Part shown: one piece after another, positions 17,958 through 26,752 of the stretch
Numbering within the stretch: position 1 is the stretch's first letter
Layout of the letters: every line of letters starts with the position of its first letter
NCBI GenBank assembly: GCA_963843645.1
Contig: CAWJLE010000003.1
Span: forward strand, 1,798,001-1,862,000
Direction of reading: 5' to 3'
DNA length: 64,000 nucleotides
Source: CAWJLE01 sp963843645
GTDB lineage: Bacteria > Chloroflexota > Anaerolineae > DAOTYC01
Program-made: the position numbers and the translations under genes
The notes under the pieces: generated by a model
Told to the model about the DNA's origin: nothing
Databases searched by the model: none
What the model saw: only the letters and a program-made list of their open reading frames with translations

Positions 17958-18797
17958 ATGCGAGCGTTCGTTGTCGGCGCGGGGACGATGGGCTCCGGAA
18001 TCGCTCAGGTATTCGCGGCGAACGGCTGGGACACTGGCCTGTGCGATCTGACCCTGGATCTGGCTGTGGGGGGCAAGAAGAAGATCGAAGCAGGGCTCGC
18101 GCGGCTGGTGGACAAAGGGAAGCTGGCCGACGTCGAGCGGACGGCGATTCTGGCACGCATCTACGCCACGGCGGACGTTACCACAGCAGCCGGCTGCGAT
18201 CTGGTCGTCGAAGCGTCCATCGAGGACATGACGACCAAGAAGGAGCTTTTCGCCCAACTCGACGCGGCCTGCGGGCCGGTCGCCGTCCTCGCCACGAACA
18301 CGTCGTCGCTGTCGGTGACCGAGATAGCGTCAGCGACCCGGAATCCCACGCGGGTCGCGGGCATGCACTTCTTCAACCCGGCGCCGGTCATGAAGCTGGT
18401 CGAGGTCATCCGCGGCGTGGAGACCTCCGCCGAGACCGTCGAGCGCGTCGTGGAGATCGCCCGCTCGCTGGGCAAGGAACCCGTGCAGGTCGTGGAATCG
18501 CCGGGTTTCGTGGTCAATCGGCTGCTGATCCCCATGATCAACGAGGCCATCGGCGTGTTGGCGGAAGGCGTGGCCAGCGCCGAGGACATCGACAAGGCCA
18601 TGGTCCTCGGCGCCAACCACCCGATCGGGCCGCTCGCGCTCTCAGACCTGGTCGGGAACGACGTCACGCTGGCGATCATGGACACCCTCTACCACGACAC
18701 GGGCGACCCCAAGTATCGCGCCCACACGCTACTCCGCAAGATGGTGCGCGCCGGCCGCCTCGGCCGGAAGTCGGGCAAGGGCTTCTTCACGTATTGA
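17958..18797 (+). CDS. hbd: 3-hydroxybutyryl-CoA dehydrogenase
   Basis: The protein has 279 residues, the standard length for clostridial-type Hbd. It oxidises 3-hydroxybutyryl-CoA to acetoacetyl-CoA with NAD(P). The Rossmann motif GAGTMGSGIAQVFA is at the N-terminus; the catalytic His137 lies in MHFFNPAPVMKLVEV, with the preceding NTSSLSVTE block and the C-terminal helical domain starting PGFVVNRLL. The family tail RKSGKGFFTY closes the protein. It is the last gene of the operon and is followed 17 bp later by a strong terminator. A degraded copy of its 3' end occurs near 22.8 kb. Confidence 0.95.
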   Translation: MRAFVVGAGTMGSGIAQVFAANGWDTGLCDLTLDLAVGGKKKIEAGLARLVDKGKLADVERTAILARIYATADVTTAAGCDLVVEASIEDMTTKKELFAQLDAACGPVAVLATNTSSLSVTEIASATRNPTRVAGMHFFNPAPVMKLVEVIRGVETSAETVERVVEIARSLGKEPVQVVESPGFVVNRLLIPMINEAIGVLAEGVASAEDIDKAMVLGANHPIGPLALSDLVGNDVTLAIMDTLYHDTGDPKYRAHTLLRKMVRAGRLGRKSGKGFFTY

Positions 18798-18814
18798 GCC
18801 GGCGGCAGACGCCA

Positions 18815-18848
18815 CGGGCGGGGCCGACGATCGGCTCCGCCCGTTTTT
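18815..18848 (+). terminator. Intrinsic terminator of the 4-hydroxybutyrate operon
   Basis: Arms 18815-18826 and 18832-18843 form a 12-bp GC-rich stem with one G-T wobble and a 5-nt loop (ACGAT), followed directly by TTTTT. It lies immediately after hbd and defines the 3' end of the six-gene operon. Confidence 0.9.
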
Positions 18849-19127
18849 GTTTGGGCAGCAATTGCGTCATATCGATGGTGGTTCCCCTGGCGATCAAAAT
18901 CGTGCGCAGCGCGATAGTCTGATGTGACGGCCCGTTCTGAGGCCATCGCTGCTATTCGTGCGAACTTGTGACATAGTGATATAATATAGAATGAAAGGTA
19001 TATCTGAGATTTCGAGCAGTTCGAAGTCTGTGATGGTGCAGCAAGACGTGCCGGGCCGGCACCATCCCGCGCCAAGGTTCAGAAGCGAAGTAGCCGATCC
19101 AGCAACAATCTGCGAGGGAGACCAATC

Positions 19128-20063
19128 ATGAACGTCCGGCGACGGTGGCTCTACTACGGTGGCGGCGTGGCAGCAACCCTTGTCATTCTGGCCTGTTTCA
19201 CCTGCGGCGGAGTGGTTGTCGGCACACGGTTGGCTACCAGATCGGCACTTCAGGCTACCGTCCTTCCCACTTTGTCCCGCCGACCCATCGCGCCGGTTCC
19301 TATTGCCACGATTGCTTCTGCTCCGACGAGTAGCCCCTCACCGACACCCATGCCCACGTCCTCCGCGACGCCCTCTCGTTTCGTCGAGGCCCAAGTTGTC
19401 GGCATCGTCGACGGAGATACGATCCGAGTTAGCCTCGGGGGCCAGGAATACTCCGTGCGCTACATCGGTATGGACTGTCCGGAGATAGAGCACCCTGATG
19501 AGCCAGCACAACCCTGGGGGCCGGAGGCTTCCGCCGCCAATGCCACCCTCGTCGCCGGCCGGATCGTCCGCCTGGAGAAGGACGTCAGCGAGACGGACAC
19601 CCATGACCGCCTTCTGCGTTATGTCTATATCGGCGATGTGATGGTTGATCGCGAGCTCGTCCGGCTCGGCCTCGCTCGTGCGAAGGCCTACCCTCCGGAC
19701 ACGACTCATCAGCCGGAGCTGATTGCTGCAGAAAACGAAGCCCGCATCGCTGGCGTGGGTCTGTGGGCATCTCCAGTTCCGGCGGTTGCGACAGCCACCG
19801 CTGCGGTCACGGCATCGACGCCTGCTCCGACTGCTGCTGTGGCAACGCCACCGACCACTCCAACGCACGTCGCACTGCCCGTTTCAGCCGTTGCCGCACC
19901 GTCTGACGCCTGCACCTATAAGGCCAGCAAGAAGTCTGCCCCATTTCACCACGCCTATTGCCAGTGGGCGGATAAGATCAGTGCTGACAACCTGCAGTGT
20001 TTTGCCACCCGGGAAGAAGCGATAGCTGCCGGGCATCGCTCATGCAAAGTATGTAACCCATAA
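19128..20063 (+). CDS. Secreted or membrane-anchored thermonuclease-family nuclease
   Basis: The protein has 311 residues; ATG 19128 follows GAGGGAG. Residues 8-35 form a hydrophobic signal or anchor segment. A Pro/Thr/Ser linker follows, then a staphylococcal-nuclease domain (about 85-220): VVGIVDGDTIRV, VRYIGMDCPE and THDRLLRYVYIG contain the Asp and Arg residues of the SNase active site. After a second Thr/Pro/Ala-rich linker the last 50 residues hold YKASKKSAPFHH and CKVCNP, a small Cys-containing module often found at the end of such nucleases. It probably degrades extracellular nucleic acids. It stands alone, in a 5' region with the AT-rich TATAAT at 18980-18985 but no clear -35. Confidence 0.87.
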   Translation: MNVRRRWLYYGGGVAATLVILACFTCGGVVVGTRLATRSALQATVLPTLSRRPIAPVPIATIASAPTSSPSPTPMPTSSATPSRFVEAQVVGIVDGDTIRVSLGGQEYSVRYIGMDCPEIEHPDEPAQPWGPEASAANATLVAGRIVRLEKDVSETDTHDRLLRYVYIGDVMVDRELVRLGLARAKAYPPDTTHQPELIAAENEARIAGVGLWASPVPAVATATAAVTASTPAPTAAVATPPTTPTHVALPVSAVAAPSDACTYKASKKSAPFHHAYCQWADKISADNLQCFATREEAIAAGHRSCKVCNP

Positions 20064-20282
20064 TGGCGCGCCTTGCGCCGAGCGGGTGACGGTGGGAGGC
20101 CCTCCGCCCCGGTTCGATCGCCACCCCACCGGCGCGATGTCTCAAGAACTGACGCAGACCCATAAGTACTAAAAGCCTTGACGGCAGCATGCGATCATGC
20201 TAAAATACTAATGCGTATTCTCTCTATTCCCCATCATGATAGTTGGGCAGGGTCCGCCCCATCGTGGGTAAGGAGGAAGACC

Positions 20283-21938
20283 ATGAGTCGGTTCCTGTTA
20301 CTCAGGCGTCTGTCGGCATTGCTCACGGCGACGCTCCTCGTCGCCTCCGTGGCCCAGGCGGGCCCGCCGCCCATCCCGCTCGCGGCAGTTCCCTGCACTA
20401 CAGAGCCGAACGTCAACCGGGCCGGCCAGGACTACGCCAGCATGGACGTCCCCCCGAACCCAAGCGTCTGCCGGATCGCGTGCGAGAACGATCCGCAGTG
20501 CCGGGCTTACACGTACGTCCGGCCCGGTGTCCAGGGACCGAGCGCGAAGTGCTGGCTGAAGAACGGCGTCCCGCCGGCGCAACCGGACGCCAACTGCGTC
20601 TCTGGCGTCAAGCAGTTGGGGCCTCCGCCTGGGCCCACACCGACGCCGGCGCCCTTTCACCCCGCCCCCGCCGGGGAAGATTGCATCGCCTTCGATTCGA
20701 ACGCGGTCTCGGTCGCCCAGATCGGCGGACGGTGGAAGGTTGTGCAGGGGAGCATGTTGCTGCTGGACTTCGGCAGCAGCCAACCGCAGGCCCGGCAGGC
20801 GCTGCAGGTCATCCAGCATTATGGGATGGACTCGCAATGCTTCGTGGGCCGGCCGAACGCGCCGATGCAATACTACCTGGTCAACGGGGCGGCGCCGAGC
20901 GGCTCGCTCCCCGGACAGGACTGCATTCCCTTCAACCCGGCGCAGCTTCGGGTGCAGCGCATCAGCGGCAGATGGAAGGTCGTCGAGGGCAGTCACTCGT
21001 TGCTCGATTTCGGCGCCAGCCAGGCAAACGCACAGCTGGCCTACGACACCATCATGAGGTACGGCTTCACCCAGGTCTGCTACGTGGGCCGGCCGGGACT
21101 GAAGTTCATGTACTTCCTGAGCGGCGGCGCGGCGCCGCCCCCGCCGCCAACAGCGCCGGTCAACGTAACCGCGAACGTGACAGCGGACCCGCCCAACTAC
21201 TCCGGACCGTGTCCCGGCACGATCACCTTCCGGGGCGCGATCGCGGCGTCCGGACCGTGCGACGTGAGTTACAAATTCATCCGCAGCGACGGCGCGACCG
21301 CGCCCGTCCAAGCATTGCACTTCGCCGCGGCCGGCAGCCGTCAGGTGAACGAGACCTGGACCATCGGGATGAACTACAGCGGCTGGGAGGCCATCCAGAT
21401 ACTTTCGCCGGCCGAGCTCCAATCGAACCAGGCGCCGTTCCAGATCACCTGCGGCGCGGCTCCCCCTCCCCCGCCGGCCCCATCAACGGAGGACTGCATC
21501 CAGTTCGATCCGAACGCTGCGTCGGTCACCCAGATCGGCGGCCGGTGGAAGGTCGTCGTGGGGGACATGTGGTTGCTGGACTTCGGGGGCAATGAGGCCG
21601 AGGCACGCCAGGCGCTGCAGATCATCCAGTCCTACGGGCTGACCTCGCAGTGCTTCGTGGGCCGCCCCAACCCGCCGATGGAATACTACCTGGTCAATGG
21701 GTCCGCACCGTCCGGCGCCCTGGCCGGGGAAGATTGCGTCGCCTTCAACCCGGCGGCAATCCAGGTGCAGCTGATCAATGGCACCTGGAAGATCGTGGAA
21801 GGCAGCCACTGGATCCTCGACTTCGCCGGGAGCCAGGCGAACGCCCAGCTCGCGTTCGACCTGATCCAGAAATACGGCTTCACCCACATCTGTTTCGTCG
21901 GGCGGCCCAACCCGCCGATGACGTACTTCCGACGCTGA
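20283..21938 (+). CDS. Secreted protein with PAN/apple-like domain and four WKVV/LLDFG repeats
   Basis: The protein has 551 residues, with ATG 20283 after AAGGAGGA; an upstream frame to 20178 is not needed. The signal peptide is LLLRRLSALLTATLLVASVAQA. Residues 35-110 are Cys-rich and resemble a PAN/apple domain (GQDYASMDV, CRIACENDPQCRAYTYV, CWLKN). Four copies of a repeat of roughly 75 residues follow, with consensus ED-C-I-x-F and GRWKVV, LLDFG, QA, IxxYG, CFVGRP and PMxYYLVNG; they begin at bases 20676, 20916, 21489 and 21729. Between the second and third lies an Ig-like domain with two Cys (TANVTADPPNYSGPCPGTITF as start). No enzyme motif was seen; adhesion or binding at the cell surface is an inference. 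Confidence 0.78.
   Translation: MSRFLLLRRLSALLTATLLVASVAQAGPPPIPLAAVPCTTEPNVNRAGQDYASMDVPPNPSVCRIACENDPQCRAYTYVRPGVQGPSAKCWLKNGVPPAQPDANCVSGVKQLGPPPGPTPTPAPFHPAPAGEDCIAFDSNAVSVAQIGGRWKVVQGSMLLLDFGSSQPQARQALQVIQHYGMDSQCFVGRPNAPMQYYLVNGAAPSGSLPGQDCIPFNPAQLRVQRISGRWKVVEGSHSLLDFGASQANAQLAYDTIMRYGFTQVCYVGRPGLKFMYFLSGGAAPPPPPTAPVNVTANVTADPPNYSGPCPGTITFRGAIAASGPCDVSYKFIRSDGATAPVQALHFAAAGSRQVNETWTIGMNYSGWEAIQILSPAELQSNQAPFQITCGAAPPPPPAPSTEDCIQFDPNAASVTQIGGRWKVVVGDMWLLDFGGNEAEARQALQIIQSYGLTSQCFVGRPNPPMEYYLVNGSAPSGALAGEDCVAFNPAAIQVQLINGTWKIVEGSHWILDFAGSQANAQLAFDLIQKYGFTHICFVGRPNPPMTYFRR
20676..21938 (+). repeat. Four in-frame protein-coding repeats arranged as two pairs
   Basis: Units start at 20676, 20916, 21489 and 21729. 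Units 1 and 3 resemble each other most (VxQIGGRWKVV, RQALQxIQxYG), as do units 2 and 4 (GxWKxVEGSHxxLDF, ANAQLAxDxIxxYGFT). This shows that a two-unit block was duplicated around the Ig-like segment. Confidence 0.8.
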
Positions 21939-21969
21939 CCCGCGGCGCTGTGGCACCCGCTCCCTGATT

Positions 21970-22002
21970 GAGCAAGGGACGGCCAGTCACCGTCCCTTGC
22001 TC
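21970..22002 (+). terminator. Hairpin terminator after the repeat protein
   Basis: Arms 21970-21981 and 21991-22002 form a perfect 12-bp stem (GAGCAAGGGACG and its complement) with a 9-nt loop. The following sequence, GCTTTC, has only a short T run, so termination may be imperfect. Confidence 0.75.
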
Positions 22003-22219
22003 GCTTTCAGTCCACCTGCTTCATTCGGCACTCAGGAACCCTCGTTCACCTCATCGACGGGTACCTCCCAGGGCACCTCCGAAGAGTTGGGGCTCCGATA
22101 CAATATTGTGATATAATGATATAAGATATGGCGTAGAAAGATCAAAGAGTCTAATCGGTGCTGACCGCTTTCGACGTACGTCGGCGAGTCATCTCTCCTG
22201 CACGGAAAGGAGGCGCGAC

Positions 22220-22711
22220 ATGGAGCTCCAAACGCGCATCGTCCCGAGGTTGGACCCACTGGTCGTCTCGCTCACGGTTCTCGGTCTGCTCATCGGCGTG
22301 CCCAGCGCGTACGGCGTTCTATCCGGCTCCGGTCTGCTCGGCGATCGGGACGACGTGCTGCTTGGCCTGGGCGTCGGCTTCCTCATCGTCGGCATCGCCC
22401 TGCTGTTGCCGTTGATCGCGCGCGTCCGCGCCATCAGCCGCTTCACGCATGAGGCAGTGACCGTTGGCGCCGTCGTGATCGACAAACGCGAGCGCACCGT
22501 CTACAACAAGAAGCAGCCGTTCACCGTGCACGAGATCGCACTGCAGTACGACACCGCCGCTGGGCCGGTGAAGCTCCTGGTCAGCGTCAAGCCTGAGCGG
22601 TACGATGCGCTCGCAACGGGAACGGCGCTGGATGTGCGCTACGCCGTCTCGCAGCCACGCCTGGCCCTGCTCCAATACGAGTATGCGCCCCGCAAACCCG
22701 CCGGCGCCTGA
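22220..22711 (+). CDS. Small membrane protein, DUF3592-like
   Basis: The 163-residue protein starts at ATG 22220 after GGAAAGGAGG. Two hydrophobic helices (about residues 14-35 and 45-68) are followed by a soluble beta-strand domain with VTVGAVVIDKRE, VHEIALQYDTAAG and VDVRYAVSQP-like strands, the layout of DUF3592 proteins, whose function is unknown. A TATAAT at 22112-22117 about 100 bp upstream may be its -10 box. It has no operon partner. The family call rests on architecture rather than a diagnostic motif. Confidence 0.6.
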   Translation: MELQTRIVPRLDPLVVSLTVLGLLIGVPSAYGVLSGSGLLGDRDDVLLGLGVGFLIVGIALLLPLIARVRAISRFTHEAVTVGAVVIDKRERTVYNKKQPFTVHEIALQYDTAAGPVKLLVSVKPERYDALATGTALDVRYAVSQPRLALLQYEYAPRKPAGA

Positions 22712-22785
22712 AGTGGGCGCGTAGCGACCGTGGCGGTTGTGGAGCTGACCTGGAGAGGTGCGGGGGAAGTCACAGCGCGTCAGTT

Positions 22786-22910
22786 GCCGGCACCAGGCAA
22801 CCCAGAGAGTCACGCCCACACCCTGCTCCCGAAGAATGGTGCGCGCCGGCCGCCCGGGCCGGAAGTCGGGCAAGGGGTTCTTCACGTACCGAACCGGCAG
22901 CAGTGTTATA
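22786..22910 (+). pseudogene. Degraded duplicate of the hbd 3' end
   Basis: About 90 bp from 22812 onward match bases 18721-18808 of hbd (codons for AHTLLRKMVRAG... through GKGFFTY and past the stop) with only scattered substitutions and a one-base insertion near GAAGAATGG. Weaker similarity extends upstream to 22786 (GNPESHAHT against GDPKYRAHT). The stop codon is lost and the frame is broken. It is a relic of a second 3-hydroxyacyl-CoA dehydrogenase gene or a duplicated fragment. Confidence 0.75.
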
Positions 22911-22927
22911 CACGCCCAGCCATGAAC

Positions 22928-24045
22928 CCGAGAGTCAACCAACTCTTAGGCTACAAGCTCAAGCCTGCTGGAAGCAGGCTAAAAGACAAAGGCTGAGCCT
23001 TGCTCGCGGCACTCAAGGTTTCGGCGCTTGCGTGGCAGCATCGTCCCCATCGTCGGTTTGCTCCAAGGCAGCCGAGCGCGGCGGCGGCAACGACACACAG
23101 CATCACGCACATCGTCCCCATTGTTGGTTTGCTCTAAGGCAGCCGAGCCCTGAGAGTCAACTCTCAGGCTAAGAGCTCAAGCCTGCTGGAAGCAGGCTCA
23201 AATCAGAAGGCCGAGCCTTGCTCGCGGCACTCAAGGTTTCGGCGCTTACGTGGCGACATCGTCCCCATCGTCGGTTTGCTCCAAGGCAGCCGCGGCCCTG
23301 AGAGTCAACTCTCAGGCTAAGAGCTCAAGCCTGCTGGAAGCAGGCTCAAATCAGAAGGCCGAGCCTTGCTCACGGCACTCGAGGTCCAGGCTCTTGCGTG
23401 GCAACATGCTCGTCTTCGTCTACGGTTTGCTCCAAGGCAGCCGCGGCCCTGAGAGTCAACTCTCAGGCTAAGAGCTCAAGCCTGCTGGAAGCAGGCTCAA
23501 ATCAGAAGGCCGAGCCTTGCTCACGGCGCTCGAGGTCCAGGCTCTTGCGTGGCAACATGCTCGCCTTCATCTTCGGTTCGCTCCAAGGCAGCCGCGGCCC
23601 TGAGAGTCAACTCTCAGGCTGAGAGCTCAAGCCTGCTGGAAGCAGGCTCAAAACAGAAGGCCCAGCCTTGGTCGCGGTACTCAAGGTTTCGACTCTTGCG
23701 CGGCAACATGCTCGCCTTCATCTTCGGTTTGCTCCAAGGCAGCCGCGGCCCTGAGAGTCAACTCTCAGGCTAAGAGCTCAAGCCTGCTGGAAGCAGGCTC
23801 AAATCAGAAGGCCGAGCCTTGCTCACGGCACTCGAGGTCCAGGGTCTTGCGTGGCAACATGCTCGTCTTCGTCTACGATTTGCTCCAAGGCAGCCGCGGC
23901 CCTGAGAGTCAACTCTCAGGCTAAGAGCTCAAGCCTGCTGGAAGCAGGCTCAAATCAGAAGGCCGAGCCTTGCTCACGGCACTCGAGGTCCAGGGTCTTG
24001 CGTGGCAACATGCTCGTCTTCGTCTACGGTTTGCTCCAAGGCAGC
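22928..24045. repeat. Seven-copy tandem array, 151-bp unit, derived from the transposase 3' end
   Basis: Units begin (at the sequence GAGAGTCAAC or its diverged form) near 22928, 23151, 23299, 23450, 23601, 23752 and 23903; the last five are 148-151 bp apart, and the first is longer and degenerate. Each unit contains the perfect palindrome CCTGAGAG-TCAA-CTCTCAGG (23149-23168 in copy 2), a second hairpin AGCCTGCT-GGA-AGCAGGCT, and about 75 bp. Those 75 bp, read on the minus strand, encode the last 24 codons and stop of the adjoining transposase. Copies differ mainly by substitutions. Confidence 0.9.
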
Positions 24046-24429
24046 GATGGCAGTGTCTTGCTCGTGATGCGCCTTCTGCCGCTGAACGTAGGCCACAGCC
24101 ACGTCAAGTTGTTTGCTCCCCAATGTCAGCAACCCATAGCCTCGCTGCCAGCCAAAAGCCTCGCCCGCAAAAGCCAGGTCGTGGTTGGCGAAATGGGCAC
24201 TACTTCCTTTGATCTTCTGAACGAAGTCAGCCATCGCGAGTTTGGGCGGAACTGACGCAACCAGATGAACGTGATCGGCGACGCCACCAATCGCATGCAC
24301 GACACAGTCCAGAGACTGGGCCTTGCCGATGATATAGCGGTACAGCTCACTTTCCAGGTCGGTGGTGATGAGAGGATGCCGATCCTTAGTCGCCCAGATC
24401 AGGTGATAGTAAGCGCGCCAGAAAACCAT
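23974..24429 (-). mobile_element. IS200/REP-associated Y1 transposase (TnpA)
   Basis: The gene encodes a 151-residue HUH-type single-strand transposase. ATG 24429 has GGAGG 5 nt upstream; eight more codons are open before it. The metal-binding HUH motif is in GVADHVHLVASVPP, and the nucleophilic Tyr is probably in VAYVQRQKAHHEQ, where family members carry Y-x-x-N/R-Q-x-x-HH. YYHLIWATKDRHPLI at the N-terminus is also typical. The last 24 codons lie inside the final unit of the tandem array, and the same tail is repeated in every unit. Related proteins cut and mobilise hairpin-tipped elements at the DNA strand level, so the hairpins are likely substrates. No accessory TnpB is present. Confidence 0.85.
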
Positions 24430-24690
24430 TCTCTCCTCCCTGTTTCTACCCACTCCACACTGGCCCGCTTGTGCACCAAACTGGGCCTCATAGGACTGCT
24501 CTCAGGCCGCGCAACGGTCTTTCTGATCACTGGCCCCGGCTACCGCATGAAAGAGAAACTCAACACCCTCGTTGATGCTCAATCGGAACCGACCCACAAT
24601 CATCAACCTCCGGGTGGGCCATTTTCAGAAGGAAGACTGCGTCAGATTTAACGCAGAATCAACATGGGTCAGTCAATGTTACGCAGAAAT

Positions 24691-25315
24691 ACGTAGCTCT
24701 TTAAAGATCTACAATATCCATTATATCATAATTTCCGTCGGCGGACAACGCCGACGATTGAGGGCAAAACCTCCGTTATGAGCGGCATGCACCCACGACC
24801 AGCCTACCCAACGATATTCTAGCATGCTTCAGCATGCTTTAGCTTTTAGCCTGAGGATTGATCCTCAGGTCTTTCCATGGAAAGCGCAACCGCCGGGCGG
24901 GGCACCGTCGCGCGAAAATGCGTAGCTGCTTGAAGCTCGACAATATCTACTATATCATAACACTCCAGTTGAAAACCGGGCGACTGAGCCCAACACCCAG
25001 GGCAATTGCCCTGGCCCAAAACCTCGTTATGAGCGGCATGCGCTCACGACCAGCCTGCCCAACGATATCCTAGCATGCTTCAGCATGCTCTAGCTTTTAG
25101 CCTGAGGATTGATCCTCAGGTCTTTCCATGGAAAGCGCAACCGCCGGGCGGGGCACCGTCGCGCGAAAATGCGTAGCTGCTTGAAGCTCGACAATATCTG
25201 TTATGTCATGGTGCTCCAACAGTGGAAAAACCGGCAGCTGAACCTAAAACCTTTGGATTGAGCGGCATCCGCTGACAACCGGGATTGATCCTCAATTGAT
25301 CCTAGGTGTACTGTC
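24691..25315. repeat. Second direct-repeat family, three copies with palindromes
   Basis: Copies begin near 24691 (diverged), 24920 and 25171 (third is partial and decayed after about 140 bp); copies 2 and 3 start 251 bp apart. Copies 1 and 2 contain AGCATGCTTCAGCATGCT and the perfect 9-bp palindrome CCTGAGGAT-TG-ATCCTCAGG at 24850-24869 and 25101-25120, then CATGGAAAGCGCAACCGCC. The TTTTAGCCTGAG...CTCAGG core resembles the hairpin of the neighbouring 151-bp array. The interval 24430-24690 between transposase and repeats holds nothing I can identify. Confidence 0.8.
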
Positions 25316-25527
25316 CCGCAATCTCCGACCTGGAACCACGCCCAAATCCCCTTACATGTTTAATCCTCCTTTAATGCCTCACTAATCTTCTCTTAATGAT
25401 AGCGGAGTAAGTTGCGATTGTGGTCTCGAACGTTGCAGGCAGAGGGGTTAACCGTCGCGACGTTCCGAGGCCAGGTTTTACGGTTACATCAACAATCTTA
25501 TGTTCAGTGTTACAAGGAGGTCTCCCG

Positions 25528-26733
25528 ATGCGACGTCTTGGGACGATGGTTGCGCTGTTGAGTTGGTTGTTGCTCGCCTTCAGTGGGCTTACGCCAGCAC
25601 TGGCTCAGACTCCGACTCCCCCACCGACTGCGCCCTCGCTTGCCATGTTCACAGCCTATCCAGATCAGGTGATGGGTATGAACGAAACGGTCAACATCGA
25701 TCTGAAGCTCCACGCCACCGGCCAGGCACAGGTCGTGGCTCTGAGCATGGACAAGGTCCCGGACGGCTGGACCGCCACATTCCACGGCGGAGGCAGGACC
25801 GTCACAGCGGCTTACGTTCAGCCCGACACCATCCAAAACAACAGTACTACCAACAACGATGCAACCGTGACACTCAGGCTCGAGCCGCCGACAGGTGTGA
25901 AAGCCGGCACGTACCAGTTTGTGGTCCTCGGTAAGAGCGATGTGACCACGGTCCAGCTGCCCATCGAGATGACCGTCCAGGAGAAGACGCCGTCCAAACT
26001 GAAATGGACGATCGATCTGCCCACCCGGAGCGGAGGGCCCACCAGCGCCTTCACTTACAGCGCAACACTGCGGAACGATGGCGATCAGGACCTGTCGGTG
26101 AACCTCGTCGCCGATGCGCCGCAGGGCTTTCACGTCACCTTCAAACTGAACGGCGACGACGTCACCAACGTGCCGCTGGACGCCAACCAGTCTCGCGTGC
26201 TGAGCGTCAGCGCCCAACCCTTCGGTGACGTCGCGGCCGGCTCTTATCCCATCACGGTGCACGCCCAGGGCGCCGATACCGAGGCGACTCTGGCACTCAC
26301 CGCGGAGGTCACCGGCGAGGCTACGCTCGGCGTTTCGGCTCCGAGCGGACGGCTGTCAGGACAGGCCTACGCCGGGCAGGAGTCCACGCTCCAGGTCGAG
26401 GTGTCCAATACAGGCAGCGCCCCCGCGCAGAACATCGAGATGAGCTCCAGCGCGCCTTCCGGCTGGAAGGTCGAGTTCGAACCGAAGACGATCGCCCAGC
26501 TGCCCGCCGGTCAGCAGACCGACGTGACCGCGAAGATCGCGCCTCCGGACAAGGCCCTGGCCGGGGATTACGTCGTCACGGTGAACGCCCGTCCGCAAGA
26601 CAATGCGACCAAGTCCGCCGATTTTCGCATCACCGTGACCACGTCCACGCTGTGGGGTATCGTCGGCCTGGCGCTGATCGCAGTCGCCGTGTTGGTGGTC
26701 GCTCTGGCCGTCTTCCAGTTTGGCCGCCGTTAG
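25528..26733 (+). CDS. Secreted, membrane-anchored protein with NEW3/CARDB-type beta domains
   Basis: The protein has 401 residues; ATG 25528 follows AAGGAGG. The signal peptide is LLSWLLLAFSGLTPALAQ, then a short Thr/Pro linker. Three or four beta-sandwich domains follow with the NEW3 (NPCBM-associated) pattern: PDGWTATF, GTYQFVVLGKS, APQGFHVTF, GSYPITVHA, APSGWKVEF and GDYVVTVNA. A single C-terminal helix (GIVGLALIAVAVLVVALAVFQ) anchors it outside the membrane, ending in Arg residues. It starts a three-gene operon with an ABC-2 exporter, 19 bp upstream of the ATPase gene, so it may be an extracytoplasmic partner of the exporter. Substrate unknown. Confidence 0.85.
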   Translation: MRRLGTMVALLSWLLLAFSGLTPALAQTPTPPPTAPSLAMFTAYPDQVMGMNETVNIDLKLHATGQAQVVALSMDKVPDGWTATFHGGGRTVTAAYVQPDTIQNNSTTNNDATVTLRLEPPTGVKAGTYQFVVLGKSDVTTVQLPIEMTVQEKTPSKLKWTIDLPTRSGGPTSAFTYSATLRNDGDQDLSVNLVADAPQGFHVTFKLNGDDVTNVPLDANQSRVLSVSAQPFGDVAAGSYPITVHAQGADTEATLALTAEVTGEATLGVSAPSGRLSGQAYAGQESTLQVEVSNTGSAPAQNIEMSSSAPSGWKVEFEPKTIAQLPAGQQTDVTAKIAPPDKALAGDYVVTVNARPQDNATKSADFRITVTTSTLWGIVGLALIAVAVLVVALAVFQFGRR

Positions 26734-26752
26734 CGGCACGAGGGGATGAGGC

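Noticed and set aside
20064..20282. Terminator or RNA gene downstream of the nuclease
   Set aside because: A possible CGGTGGG/CCCACCG pairing has a loop of nearly 30 nt and no T tract; the TTCGATC in it is not part of a tRNA fold.
22928..24045. Possible CRISPR array
   Set aside because: The period is 151 bp and whole units repeat with no unique spacers; the unit encodes the transposase tail and hairpins.
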